Shown piece after piece: positions 1 through 7,903 of a DNA stretch of 55,264 bases. This DNA is from Prevotella sp. (GTDB lineage: Bacteria; Bacteroidota; Bacteroidia; Bacteroidales; Bacteroidaceae). The translations under genes were made by a program, and so were the position numbers. The stretch covers positions 1-55,264 of the forward strand of contig JAEEHW010000072.1 of assembly GCA_016281055.1 (NCBI GenBank), given 5' to 3'. Under the pieces are notes generated by a model. The model ran no database searches, was not told where the DNA came from, and was given only the letters and a program-made list of their open reading frames with translations. Positions within the stretch are counted from its first letter, which is position 1. Each line of letters begins with the position of its first letter.

Positions 1-195
1 ATGATACACCTTAACCCTGTTCTCTATAAAATGTAAATTCTTTATTCCATCTGTCGATGTTATAAAATCATCTATATTTGTTTTGGCATCAACATGGACA
101 AAGAAATAATGATTACTTTTCTCTAAAACCTTCATTATTCTCGCCAACAGTTGCGGCTGTTTATGAGCTAATATTAAAAATGCATGAGTTTTCAT
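1..195 (-). CDS. Core-2/I-branching beta-1,6-GlcNAc transferase-like protein (GT14), N-terminal part
   Basis: Only the first 65 codons are present; the frame stays open to the window edge, so this is the 5' part of a larger gene. The start ATG is at 195-193. The translation begins MKTHAFLILAHKQPQLLARI and continues with FFVHVDAK. This LxAHxxP...VHVDxK pattern is the beginning of bacterial proteins of the core-2/I-branching N-acetylglucosaminyltransferase family (GT14), which often sit in capsule and LPS loci. It follows the GT2-acetyltransferase gene by 43 nt with no promoter visible between, so it is probably the next gene of the same operon. Catalytic residues lie outside the window. The family assignment rests on the N-terminus alone. 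Confidence 0.72.
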   Translation of the reverse strand, partial: MKTHAFLILAHKQPQLLARIMKVLEKSNHYFFVHVDAKTNIDDFITSTDGIKNLHFIENRVKVYH

Positions 196-238
196 ACTGA
201 CTTTCTATTTATATTTAAACGACCTACTATACAAAAGG

Positions 239-1525
239 CTATGTAAAAGGTAACCATCCACTTACCTTATAATCCAACTTCTCATTACGTTTCGCTATAT
301 GCTTAGCTGGCACGCCTCCCACCACGTCATAGGGGGCAACGTCTTTCACTACCACTGCCCCCGCAGCTACGACAGCGCCTTTACCTATATGCACCCCTTG
401 AAGAATCGTACTTCCTGCACTTATCCATGCATAGTCATCTATGGTTACAGGCAGAAAAACACCCATGAATCCAGGAGAGTTCATATCATGTGAGCCTGTG
501 AGTATATTTACATTATGCGACACCGACACATTCTGTCCTATCGTTATACCACCTCGCCCATCCAACAGGCAACCACGATTTATATGTGAATTCTCGCCGA
601 TTTTCACTTTATTAAGGTTCATTATATAATTCTTCTTCATTACGAATGCGCCCTTAGCTATCTGCATTCCCAATGACCTCAGAATAAACCTGCGCATGCA
701 CCAGAATGGAATATAAGGAACAATATCGTTAGGAATGACGTCTGTCCCTATCGACCTTACCCACTTATAAGCTTTTGTCTCGTGAAAACTATCTACTATT
801 GCTCCTTTTACAAAACGCAGGAAAGCCTTTGGCGCAAACTTCCCACCTGATACAATGCGATAATTGTAATATAGGTTTCTTACATTATGATTGGAAACTC
901 CATCCAGCTGATAACGTTCTACATAATGATTGGTCATCGCAAAGCGTTTCCCCATAACGTACAGACGATGAAGCATTTCCCAATCAAGTGCATATCCTAG
1001 TTCTTTCTTCTTGTCTAAATCAAACAAATTTTCCTGATGTACTGTTGTCCTGATGAAAGAACATCCATGACGAAAAGCAGGAGCTTTAGCCATCACACTG
1101 ACATCTGGATTAGCTTGTTTTAAGATGTAAGCCTCCTTTGTCACCATTACCCCATGTCCATATATCACATCATAATCGGATATATCGAAAGACTCATCAC
1201 TAAAGATATCTTCTATTGTCCTTTCCGAAACGAATGTATCACCAGAGTTAAGAAATATCAGCCATTCTCCTGTTGCCAGCCTTACCCCTTTATTCATTGC
1301 TTCATATATGCCATTGTCTGGCTCACAAACAATTTTAGAAATAGAATCAGAATATTCCATTACTATATCTGTCGTACCATCATTGCTTTGCCCATCTATA
1401 ACAATGTACTCGACATTCTCCCATGACTGTGCTAGACAACTCTCTATAGTTGTCCTAATATTTCCCACGTCATTTCTCACGACCGTGATTACGGTTATTT
1501 TTATATTCTTATTCCTCGGCATCAT
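239..1525 (-). CDS. Two-domain glycosyltransferase family 2 / hexapeptide-repeat O-acetyltransferase
   Basis: This 428-residue protein joins two enzymes. Residues about 9-210 are a GT2 (GT-A fold) domain: ITVITVVRND at the nucleotide-binding start, and the metal-site region around LNSGD (residues 92-96). Residues about 285-412 are a left-handed beta-helix of hexapeptide repeats of the WbbJ/maltose-acetyltransferase type, with TGSHD (His346) as the likely catalytic histidine and a closing GGVPAKHI. The linker (about 215-280) is basic and aromatic. Inference: it adds a sugar and O-acetylates the same repeat unit. The start overlaps the upstream Wzy-like gene by 17 nt, which suggests translational coupling. 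In most loci the two activities are separate genes, so the fusion is unusual. Acceptor and sugar cannot be read from sequence. Confidence 0.85.
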   Translation of the reverse strand: MMPRNKNIKITVITVVRNDVGNIRTTIESCLAQSWENVEYIVIDGQSNDGTTDIVMEYSDSISKIVCEPDNGIYEAMNKGVRLATGEWLIFLNSGDTFVSERTIEDIFSDESFDISDYDVIYGHGVMVTKEAYILKQANPDVSVMAKAPAFRHGCSFIRTTVHQENLFDLDKKKELGYALDWEMLHRLYVMGKRFAMTNHYVERYQLDGVSNHNVRNLYYNYRIVSGGKFAPKAFLRFVKGAIVDSFHETKAYKWVRSIGTDVIPNDIVPYIPFWCMRRFILRSLGMQIAKGAFVMKKNYIMNLNKVKIGENSHINRGCLLDGRGGITIGQNVSVSHNVNILTGSHDMNSPGFMGVFLPVTIDDYAWISAGSTILQGVHIGKGAVVAAGAVVVKDVAPYDVVGGVPAKHIAKRNEKLDYKVSGWLPFT

Positions 1526-2678
1526 CCATAACTCTTTTATGTATTATCCAACGTTCATTGGCAGATTTCATACCTGTCAATACATTATCATATTCGTAGT
1601 CCGCATATTTGCAAGCACTGGCAACCCTTACTACACAGAACAATCCCACGAATGCACAAAACAAGCGCCTATTATTCTCTATTGCAAAACAACGTATCAG
1701 ATCATACCATATCACCCAATAAGCATAATAGAATAAAGTGCTTAGTCTGCGTGCCATCACTCCGAACTCTGCAAACAAGAAGAAGAATACATAAAACATC
1801 ATCAAGACATTTATATATGTATTACCATCCTTGCGTACTTCTTTAAGTTTGTCAAAATAGAGAATCACCAATGTGCATGTTATGAGTTTTTCTATGTATC
1901 CAAATGTTATACCCTGTATCTTTTCCGTAGAAAGTTCTGTGTACTGTTGTATCATCAAGGTATATATATTGTCTCCACCCATGAATAAATTCAGCACTGT
2001 CATCGCAGGTGAAATCTGCAACAAGTACAACAAATTGAGTGCAGCTATTACAGTAATGAACACCCACCTGTTTAGATTCAGACGAAACAAGAAATACAGC
2101 GGAAAAAACAATACCGATGCTGCATGGAATAGTGAAGCCCCCCCAACGAGTGCCATGTATTTCCATATATTTCTTGAATATACGTATTCCATTGCATTCA
2201 TACATAGAAATATTGCAATGCTATTACGCAACAGGTTACATTCGATGACATATCCTTCCAAGCACAAGAACAACATCAACGCCAACGGCATGTTGTTTAT
2301 ACCGTTACGCTTATAATACCTATATAACAGCAGCAACCCTAACAGACAATGTACAAAGCAGAAGAAAAAATAATTGTCAAATATGGTTTTAACCATCAAC
2401 GTATACAAGAAGAACGTCCTTGAGAACTTTTCCAAATCCGGATCGTCGTAATTTACAAACTGATCCCATGAGCAATGATCCAAGAAAAAATAATAGTAAT
2501 GAGTCCAGTCACTCATTATAAGTCCACGCAATCCTACGAATACCAAAACAAGCAAAAAAGATGCTATTATTGTTGTTCTCTTCACATTCTCATTACCATA
2601 ATAATGCATTACGGCGAGCACACCAAGAAGAACAGCAACAAACAGATATGGTATACTATATATTATTGAGGGTTCCAC
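1509..2678 (-). CDS. EpsG/Wzy-like polysaccharide polymerase (polytopic membrane protein)
   Basis: This 389-residue protein has about ten hydrophobic segments spread over its whole length, separated by short charged loops. The pattern, with LRNSIAIFLCMNAMEY in the middle and aromatic residues at loop edges, is that of the EpsG family. EpsG proteins act as inner-membrane polymerases of Wzx/Wzy-type polysaccharides, joining lipid-linked repeat units on the periplasmic face. It starts 2 nt after the Wzz-like gene ends and overlaps the downstream fusion enzyme. Position between Wzz and glycosyltransferases supports the polymerase role. Polymerases diverge strongly, so the call relies on topology and context more than on residues. 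Confidence 0.75.
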   Translation of the reverse strand: MEPSIIYSIPYLFVAVLLGVLAVMHYYGNENVKRTTIIASFLLVLVFVGLRGLIMSDWTHYYYFFLDHCSWDQFVNYDDPDLEKFSRTFFLYTLMVKTIFDNYFFFCFVHCLLGLLLLYRYYKRNGINNMPLALMLFLCLEGYVIECNLLRNSIAIFLCMNAMEYVYSRNIWKYMALVGGASLFHAASVLFFPLYFLFRLNLNRWVFITVIAALNLLYLLQISPAMTVLNLFMGGDNIYTLMIQQYTELSTEKIQGITFGYIEKLITCTLVILYFDKLKEVRKDGNTYINVLMMFYVFFFLFAEFGVMARRLSTLFYYAYWVIWYDLIRCFAIENNRRLFCAFVGLFCVVRVASACKYADYEYDNVLTGMKSANERWIIHKRVMDDAEE

Positions 2679-2680
2679 CT

Positions 2681-3727
2681 TTATTTTTTCTTACGTAACT
2701 CTATGATTTTCTCTTCAAACAGGTTTATCAGGCATCCGGCAAGTATTCCTACAAAGACAAATAACATCACTATCTGACTTCGCGACACCCCTGAAGGTTT
2801 TTGGGCGGCAACAGGTTTCTGAATGACTGTAAACACGGGTGTATGCTCCTGCACTTTTGCCTTTGCCATAGTCATTTGCGAGGTATATTGTGTATATATA
2901 TTATACTTCAACTGCATGTCATTCTCCATTTCATCCTGCTTCAACCGTACTGACTGCAATATGATTTCCTGGTTCGAGTCTGCATACCCTGCATACAGAT
3001 GCTGTGCCTTACTATAAGAAGCCTTTGCATCTTTATAAAGTTTCTCTAAATATTCCAAGTCTGCACGTGCTTTTGCCGTACGGTATTGCGTAATGTAATT
3101 TTTCAGCCTGTTCAATATAGTGTCGGCCACCGTTGCCGCTACATAAGGGTCTTCATCACTTACAGAAACAGAAACGACATCGGTTTTCCTGTCTATTTTG
3201 CAAATTATAGCATGAGTGAGATAAGCATACAGTGCACCGTCTTCTTTTGTTAATTCATACGGCATTTTCTTCGGTACATCTTTTTTCTCAGTGCCTGACT
3301 TGAATATATCCACAATGGAAGACATCCACGAAGAACGTCCTTTCATCAGGTGCTGTTTGTATGTTGTAAGCGTGTCACTTTCCTTTTCTTTTACTTTGGC
3401 ATCCAGCAAGCCCAATGAAAAAGAAGTCGAGGCAAGCACATCAGGGTATATGTCACTTGTTATAGCATCTTCACCTCCAATGGCTCCACTCAGGTTTATA
3501 CCAGCCATTGATGCCACATTTGACAACATGTTTGACTTTCCTACGCTTTGACTCTCGGTCACCATGGTTACGGTCGTAACATAAGTCCTTTTCATTGACA
3601 AAGCATATATTATTCCTATCACGAACGCTACGGCACCACATATCATCAACATCTTTGGTTTCGACACCGCTTTCTGACACAGAGCCAATACATCAATTTC
3701 TTTTGTCTTATCTTTTGTCTTTTCCAT
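2681..3727 (-). CDS. Wzz-family polysaccharide chain-length determinant
   Basis: This 348-residue protein has the Wzz layout: a short basic cytoplasmic N-terminus, a first membrane segment at about residues 26-45 (MLMICGAVAFVIGIIYALSM), a large periplasmic region with predicted helices (about 200-290), and a second membrane segment near residues 320-340 ahead of a charged tail. No tyrosine-kinase domain is fused to it. Such co-polymerases set the modal chain length of Wzy-dependent polysaccharides. It lies 5 nt after the flippase gene and 2 nt before the Wzy-like gene, giving a compact Wzx-Wzz-Wzy block. Capsule and O-antigen variants cannot be told apart. Confidence 0.85.
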   Translation of the reverse strand: MEKTKDKTKEIDVLALCQKAVSKPKMLMICGAVAFVIGIIYALSMKRTYVTTVTMVTESQSVGKSNMLSNVASMAGINLSGAIGGEDAITSDIYPDVLASTSFSLGLLDAKVKEKESDTLTTYKQHLMKGRSSWMSSIVDIFKSGTEKKDVPKKMPYELTKEDGALYAYLTHAIICKIDRKTDVVSVSVSDEDPYVAATVADTILNRLKNYITQYRTAKARADLEYLEKLYKDAKASYSKAQHLYAGYADSNQEIILQSVRLKQDEMENDMQLKYNIYTQYTSQMTMAKAKVQEHTPVFTVIQKPVAAQKPSGVSRSQIVMLFVFVGILAGCLINLFEEKIIELRKKK

Positions 3728-3732
3728 ACGAT

Positions 3733-5076
3733 TTACTTTATCCAGATTCCTTTTGCTTTTTTATTTATTATTAAATAACACTGTAACAAATGTACAGCCG
3801 ACATCAGCATATAGGCAAATATCATTGCCAACGATATTCCTACTATGCCATATTCACCTTTTATACAAAAGACTGCTATAATATACAATACCGACAAGAC
3901 AACCGATGTGATTATCTGCACATATATCATGTTCAAACCATTTATGAGCGCTGTTGCACAATTATTCAGATTAAACATGCATATATACCCCAGTACTGCA
4001 GCAGAGACCGACAATGGCACTGCTACACTGTCACCTATCCATTCCTTATATATCCATCCGCTCAAAGCCAGCAGCACCAGTCCTGCCACAACGCTTCCTG
4101 CCCATGTCAATAGGGAGCGATTAAATGTTTTCTTTATCCATAAATAATCATCTTTCACCGTCGCATCTGTGTATGCATTCCACAATGGTGAGACTATTAT
4201 GGTATATCCTATGAAAAGAACTGAGAATAATTTATAGGCTACATTATATACAGTCACCTGCACCGGACCACAATAGTGCGACATCAACAGGTTGGCACTG
4301 CCGAATATCAGCAAACAACTCGTTATCTGTATAACGAAAAAACCCAATCCTTTTTTTACTATCTGCTTAGCAAGGTTTACATCTACGCTCGCTAACGAAA
4401 GACGAAATTCAGGATGTGACCTAAACAGCGATATTGATGCTATGACATGAATCAGTATAGGCATAAATGTAAATGTAACCACTATGTAAAGCAGATTACC
4501 TTGGGTCGTTTTCGCCAATATCCATATAACAAGCAGCGAGCAGAGCGAAATCAGAAAATTTATCAAGTCGCTTACTGCATATCTCTGCATAGATATATAT
4601 GCTATATTCACATTTTTTGTAACAAACTGCAACAATGTAAAACCTGAGGCTATACATAATATTACGGACAGGCTCTTAGAATCTAATGTCGTTGTATTAA
4701 ACACCTTGTTCATGTCTAATGCAAACACGACAGGAGTTGTCACCAGAAACAACACCGCAGCCACGCCCATGAGTACAAAAGTCCCTGTGCTGAAATATGA
4801 GCGAGCCTTATTCCTGTCATTCATGGATACGGCTTCTGTCAGATAATTGCGCATCCCATTACCCAATCCGGCATCACTAAACATAAAGAAATACATTATG
4901 GATGTCATAGCTATCCATATACCGTACTTCTCATCGTCAACATAATTTATCGTCAAAGGCACAATAATCAAAGAGCACAACATTCCCAATGCCTTAAACA
5001 CAAAAGATGCAGCAACATTCTTTACTACCATCTGTGTCCTGACATTAGCAGTTCTCATCTTGATTATTTTTCTCAT
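3733..5076 (-). CDS. Wzx-type oligosaccharide flippase
   Basis: This 447-residue polytopic protein has about 12-14 hydrophobic segments. Its N-terminus (VKNVAASFVFKALGMLCSLI) and a glycine-rich GLGNGMRNYLTEA segment (residues about 70-85) are typical of polysaccharide transporters of the MOP/MATE superfamily. It should move undecaprenyl-linked repeat units across the inner membrane for the adjacent Wzy-like and Wzz proteins. It is the second gene of the minus-strand unit, 48 nt after the PorT-like gene, with no clear promoter in the gap. A second, different flippase lies at 15853-17307, so the region encodes two export routes, or one of them serves another glycan. Confidence 0.88.
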   Translation of the reverse strand: MRKIIKMRTANVRTQMVVKNVAASFVFKALGMLCSLIIVPLTINYVDDEKYGIWIAMTSIMYFFMFSDAGLGNGMRNYLTEAVSMNDRNKARSYFSTGTFVLMGVAAVLFLVTTPVVFALDMNKVFNTTTLDSKSLSVILCIASGFTLLQFVTKNVNIAYISMQRYAVSDLINFLISLCSLLVIWILAKTTQGNLLYIVVTFTFMPILIHVIASISLFRSHPEFRLSLASVDVNLAKQIVKKGLGFFVIQITSCLLIFGSANLLMSHYCGPVQVTVYNVAYKLFSVLFIGYTIIVSPLWNAYTDATVKDDYLWIKKTFNRSLLTWAGSVVAGLVLLALSGWIYKEWIGDSVAVPLSVSAAVLGYICMFNLNNCATALINGLNMIYVQIITSVVLSVLYIIAVFCIKGEYGIVGISLAMIFAYMLMSAVHLLQCYLIINKKAKGIWIK

Positions 5077-5124
5077 ATTATTGACGGTGCTTCTTATTTT
5101 TTATTATGCTACAGATGCTATTTC

Positions 5125-5874
5125 TTACTCAAAATAAAACGAGAGGACGAACATCTTGCTTTTTATCTTGTCAACCGAGGCGGCGTAGGGCATTAGTTCG
5201 GCGTCACGCATTTTGCCCTGGTGCTCCTTGCTCAGTGAATTAGTGAGGCCGAGCATGAATTTCAGTTCGGGGCGAAGCTTGAAGAAAGGCAGGTAAAAAT
5301 CGCACCCCATGCCTACTTCGAAGAACACGTCGTAGCCCTTGAGCTGCACATAGTCGCTTTTCTTCGACGAAAGGTTGAACACCGGCGCAAGGCCAGCCAT
5401 GACGTAAGGGCGATGATTGTTAAACCTCTTTGAGGCGAAGATAAGGTCGCAGTCTGCGCCCACATAGACTGTCTTCATCGACTGTTTCTCAATTACGGTG
5501 TAGCCCTCTTCCTGAGATTTCAGAAAGTTGCGGAACGACAACTGGCGTGTGCCGAAATACAACTGTGGTGCTACTCGGAAAGCGAAGAACTCGTTGATGC
5601 GAGCCTCAGCAACCACACCGACATTGAAACCCGGGTCCCAGTTGGTCTGGTCAACGGTGACGAGCGACTGCATCTGGCTCTCATCCTTGAGCGTCAAGGT
5701 CTGCTCCCCCACGTTGCGCAGTTTCATGTCCATCATGTTTGTACCCACCACAATGCCGAAATGCAAAGGGCGCAGATCGGTGTATGGCCTGTTCTGCACC
5801 GTTCGTTCCTGCGCCACGGCGAGCAGCGGCAGCATACACATTATTATATATATGTAGTGTCTAAGATGGTTCAT
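5125..5874 (-). CDS. porT: PorT-like outer-membrane beta-barrel protein (type IX secretion)
   Basis: This 249-residue protein has a signal peptide (about residues 1-21, cleavage after AVA) followed by alternating amphipathic strands typical of a small eight-stranded barrel. HFGIVVGTNMMDM early in the mature part and the terminal SKMFVLSFYFE strand match the PorT family, which is needed for T9SS assembly in Porphyromonas and Flavobacterium. A TAnnTTTG promoter element at 5931-5938 lies about 55 nt upstream of the start, which makes this the first gene of the minus-strand polysaccharide unit. A generic outer-membrane barrel is the alternative. The PorZ-like gene about 2 kb away strengthens the T9SS reading. 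Confidence 0.72.
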   Translation of the reverse strand: MNHLRHYIYIIMCMLPLLAVAQERTVQNRPYTDLRPLHFGIVVGTNMMDMKLRNVGEQTLTLKDESQMQSLVTVDQTNWDPGFNVGVVAEARINEFFAFRVAPQLYFGTRQLSFRNFLKSQEEGYTVIEKQSMKTVYVGADCDLIFASKRFNNHRPYVMAGLAPVFNLSSKKSDYVQLKGYDVFFEVGMGCDFYLPFFKLRPELKFMLGLTNSLSKEHQGKMRDAELMPYAASVDKIKSKMFVLSFYFE

Positions 5875-5930
5875 TACTATAATAGAACGTAAAGAACAAT
5901 TAAAAATTGTTTATTTATGGCCAATTACTG

Positions 5931-5938
5931 CAAAAATA
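5931..5938 (-). promoter_or_regulatory. Promoter -7 element for the PorT/polysaccharide unit
   Basis: On the minus strand the sequence reads TATTTTTG, matching the Bacteroidota -7 consensus TAnnTTTG. It lies about 55 nt upstream of the PorT-like start codon. Confidence 0.5.
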
Positions 5939-5965
5939 ATGGATTTTTTATTTTTTTCAAAAAAA

Positions 5966-5989
5966 AATCTACCTAAAATTAGGTAGATT
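5966..5989. promoter_or_regulatory. 24-bp palindromic operator candidate, copy 1, at the ferredoxin promoter
   Basis: AATCTACCTAA and TTAGGTAGATT form a perfect 11-bp inverted repeat separated by AA. It covers the position where the -33 element of the ferredoxin promoter should lie. Its 17-nt core (5970-5986) recurs with the same length at 6034-6050. Placement and symmetry suggest the site of a dimeric repressor. The regulator is unknown. Confidence 0.7.
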
Positions 5990-6002
5990 CAAATCTTTTA
6001 CT

Positions 6003-6010
6003 TACCTTTG
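6003..6010 (+). promoter_or_regulatory. Promoter -7 element for the ferredoxin gene
   Basis: TACCTTTG matches the TAnnTTTG consensus. It is about 90 nt upstream of the ferredoxin start codon and lies between two copies of a palindromic operator candidate. Confidence 0.65.
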
Positions 6011-6033
6011 CATACGAAAAAACAAGGTTTCAA

Positions 6034-6050
6034 TACCTAATAAAAGGTAG
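6034..6050. promoter_or_regulatory. Operator candidate, copy 2, in the ferredoxin leader
   Basis: TACCTAATAAAAGGTAG has the same length and the same outer bases (TACCTAA...AGGTAG) as the core of copy 1. The two copies are exactly 64 bp apart, about six helical turns, so both would face the same side of the DNA. This copy lies downstream of the likely transcription start. Confidence 0.6.
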
Positions 6051-6097
6051 CGAGCATTTATACAAAAACATTATAAACTAAAAAAGAAAGGAACATT

Positions 6098-6265
6098 ATG
6101 GCTTACGTAATCAGCGACGATTGCATTGCATGTGGAACATGTATTAGCGAGTGCCCAGTTGAGGCAATTTCTGAGGGCGATATCTACAAGATTGACGCAG
6201 ACGCTTGCACCGAGTGCGGCACATGCGCAAGTGTATGTCCTAACGAGGCTATCAGCCTTCCATAA
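6098..6265 (+). CDS. 2[4Fe-4S] bacterial-type ferredoxin
   Basis: This 55-residue protein is short but unmistakable. It carries two CxxCxxCxxxCP motifs, with cysteines at 9, 12, 15 and 19 and at 37, 40, 43 and 47, each holding a low-potential [4Fe-4S] cluster. It is a soluble cytoplasmic electron carrier that would serve pyruvate:ferredoxin oxidoreductase, hydrogenase or Rnf-type enzymes; none of these is in the window. It is transcribed alone from its own promoter (6003-6010) and followed by a strong terminator (6321-6347). The upstream region holds two matched operator candidates, so expression is probably tightly regulated, perhaps by iron or redox state (inference). Confidence 0.96.
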   Translation: MAYVISDDCIACGTCISECPVEAISEGDIYKIDADACTECGTCASVCPNEAISLP

Positions 6266-6320
6266 TCAGAACACGGAAAGGAAAAGTGAAATAACTTTTC
6301 GAATCTTTTAACTTCATTTT

Positions 6321-6347
6321 AGCGGTGCTTACGGCACCGCTTTTTTT
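6321..6347 (+). terminator. Rho-independent terminator of the ferredoxin gene
   Basis: AGCGGTGC and GCACCGCT form a perfect 8-bp stem with loop TTACG, followed by a run of T that ends at 6347. It lies 56 nt after the ferredoxin stop codon. Confidence 0.9.
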
Positions 6348-6390
6348 GTATGTCGCAACCTGCAAATTTTCAATGTGTTACAGTAGGCTC

Positions 6391-6493
6391 TGTAAAAGCT
6401 ATCATATTACACTGTAAAAGCTATCATATTACATGGTAAAAGCTATCGAATTACAGTGTAATATGATAGCTTTTACAATACGATATGCAAACT
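6391..6493. repeat. Intergenic repeat element, copy 1: three direct and one inverted 21-nt units
   Basis: Units at 6391-6411, 6413-6433 and 6435-6455 share the form (T/G)GTAAAAGCTATC..ATTACA and are spaced exactly 22 nt apart. A fourth unit at 6457-6477 is the exact reverse complement of units 1 and 2. The transcript could therefore fold into a 21-bp stem between unit 2 and unit 4. ATGCAAACT follows at 6485-6493 and recurs beside the second copy at 19816-19824. It sits between the ferredoxin terminator and the Fur-family gene. No coding potential is seen. Confidence 0.85.
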
Positions 6494-6560
6494 GGCATTT
6501 TTCTACTTGTTTTTTTATAATGAAAACACGCTTTGAGAAGCATTTTTAAAAAATTATTCG

Positions 6561-6568
6561 TAACTTTG
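6561..6568 (+). promoter_or_regulatory. Promoter -7 element and possible operator of the Fur-family gene
   Basis: TAACTTTG matches the TAnnTTTG consensus 28 nt upstream of the Fur-family start. It is bracketed by repeated TTCGTAA (6557-6563 and 6572-6578) and by an inverted pair ATTCGT (6556-6561) and ACGAAT (6579-6584). Such symmetry over the -7 element would suit autoregulation by the Fur-family protein (inference). Confidence 0.6.
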
Positions 6569-6596
6569 CATTTCGTAAACGAATAAAGGAATCAAC

Positions 6597-7004
6597 ATGA
6601 CAGAAAACCTAGAACAACATCTTGAGATGCACGGAGTGCGACCCACGGCTGTAAGAAAACTCGTATGGCAGACGGCGATGCAACAGAGCGAGACGTTCTC
6701 GTTGGCAGACATGGAACGCTGGATGCCACACACGGAGCGTTCGAGCATATTCCGTGCACTGAAACTCTTTGCCGACCACCACCTGCTGCACGTCATCGAC
6801 GATGGCTCGGGGGTGCAGAAATACTGTGTGTGCCGATGCGAGAACCACAACCACATCAACCACATACACTTCAACTGTCTGAAATGCGGCAAGACATACT
6901 GCCTTGAGGACTATGCCATACCTCTTGTGGAACTGCCAGAGGGCTTCACCATGAACGAGGCAGAGTATATCGTGAAGGGAATTTGCAGGAACTGTATGCA
7001 ATAA
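6597..7004 (+). CDS. Fur-family metal-responsive transcriptional regulator
   Basis: This 135-residue protein has the Fur layout. An N-terminal winged helix (about residues 1-80) contains RPTAVRKLVWQTAM and the recognition region ERSSIFRALKLFADHHLLH. A C-terminal dimerisation domain has a histidine-rich stretch (HNHINHIHF) and paired structural zinc cysteines in CLKCGKTYC and CRNC. Fur-family members sense iron, zinc, manganese or peroxide; which metal applies here cannot be decided. It is the first gene of a plus-strand unit that continues with a glycosyltransferase 29 nt downstream and PorZ. A metal regulator leading a surface-glycan operon is unusual. Confidence 0.9.
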   Translation: MTENLEQHLEMHGVRPTAVRKLVWQTAMQQSETFSLADMERWMPHTERSSIFRALKLFADHHLLHVIDDGSGVQKYCVCRCENHNHINHIHFNCLKCGKTYCLEDYAIPLVELPEGFTMNEAEYIVKGICRNCMQ

Positions 7005-7033
7005 TCAGCGACGACGTGCGTTCATTATTATAT

Positions 7034-7903
7034 ATGACTACTGCATCTATCGTAACATACAACCATCACCTTCTTGACTTCGAGCCCGTGCTCAGAAGCC
7101 TCTTCGCTTCACCCGTCGATACGATATTCGTCATTGACCACTCTGACGACATGATGGACCTGAAGCAGGAACTGCAGGAGTTTGCCGAGCGCGTGCTGTG
7201 CGGTGAACCGGAGCTGAAGCTTAAGGCGGAACATGGATTTCAGCTGATATACATACCCCATGAGAACAACGGCTATGGCGGCGGACACAACGTGGCGCTC
7301 AAGGAAGCACAGAAACTGGGAAGCAAATACCATCTGGTGGTAAACCCCGACGTATGGTTCGGCCCGGAGGTGATACCAAGCCTCATAGAATACATGGATG
7401 CCCACGAGGAGGTAGGACAGATGATGCCGAAGGTCATGTACCCCAACGGCAACATACAACGTCTGGCAAAGATGCTGCCCACGCCACTCGACATAATCGG
7501 ACGTTTCTGCCTGCCTAACTTCATCATAAAACGGCGCAACGCAAAATATGAGCTCTGCCAGTCGGGATTCACGAAAACGATGAACGTGCCATATCTCTCC
7601 GGCTGCTTCATGTTTTTCCGAATGTCGGCATTCGATGAGGTAGGATTGTTTGACGAGCACTTCTTCATGTATGCCGAAGACATAGACATGACACGCAGGA
7701 TGCACCAGAAATACAGCACCCTGTATTATCCCAAAGTGACAATATACCACACATTTACCCGCGGATCGAGAAAAAGCCTGCGGCTGTGGCGCATACACGT
7801 TGTCAACATCTTCCTGTATTTCAACAAGTGGGGATGGTGGCGCGACGCCGAGCGCAAGGAGATAAACGAAAACGTAAAAAGACAGATAGGAGGCGCATTA
7901 TGA
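7034..7903 (+). CDS. Glycosyltransferase family 2, rhamnosyltransferase-like
   Basis: This 289-residue GT2 enzyme opens with MTTASIVTYNHHLLDFEPVL, the usual nucleotide-binding strand. It has NGYGGGHNVAL, a metal-site NPDV (about residue 113), and the acceptor/catalytic block SGCFMFFR...EHFFMYAEDIDMTRR, typical of rhamnosyltransferase-type GT2 proteins. The frame is open further upstream to 6983, but that would overlap the Fur-family gene and lacks homology; the ATG at 7034 fits best. The stop codon overlaps the PorZ start as ATGA (7900-7903), so the two genes are translationally coupled. Sugar specificity is inferred from overall resemblance only. Confidence 0.9.
   Translation: MTTASIVTYNHHLLDFEPVLRSLFASPVDTIFVIDHSDDMMDLKQELQEFAERVLCGEPELKLKAEHGFQLIYIPHENNGYGGGHNVALKEAQKLGSKYHLVVNPDVWFGPEVIPSLIEYMDAHEEVGQMMPKVMYPNGNIQRLAKMLPTPLDIIGRFCLPNFIIKRRNAKYELCQSGFTKTMNVPYLSGCFMFFRMSAFDEVGLFDEHFFMYAEDIDMTRRMHQKYSTLYYPKVTIYHTFTRGSRKSLRLWRIHVVNIFLYFNKWGWWRDAERKEINENVKRQIGGAL

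Noticed and set aside
6391..6477. CRISPR array
   Set aside because: Units are 21 nt with a single spare base between them, so there are no spacers, one unit is inverted, and no cas genes are in the window.
7109..7798. Minus-strand open frame of about 229 codons opposite the rhamnosyltransferase-like gene
   Set aside because: It is a shadow of the GT2 gene. There is no start context and the amino-acid composition is improbable.
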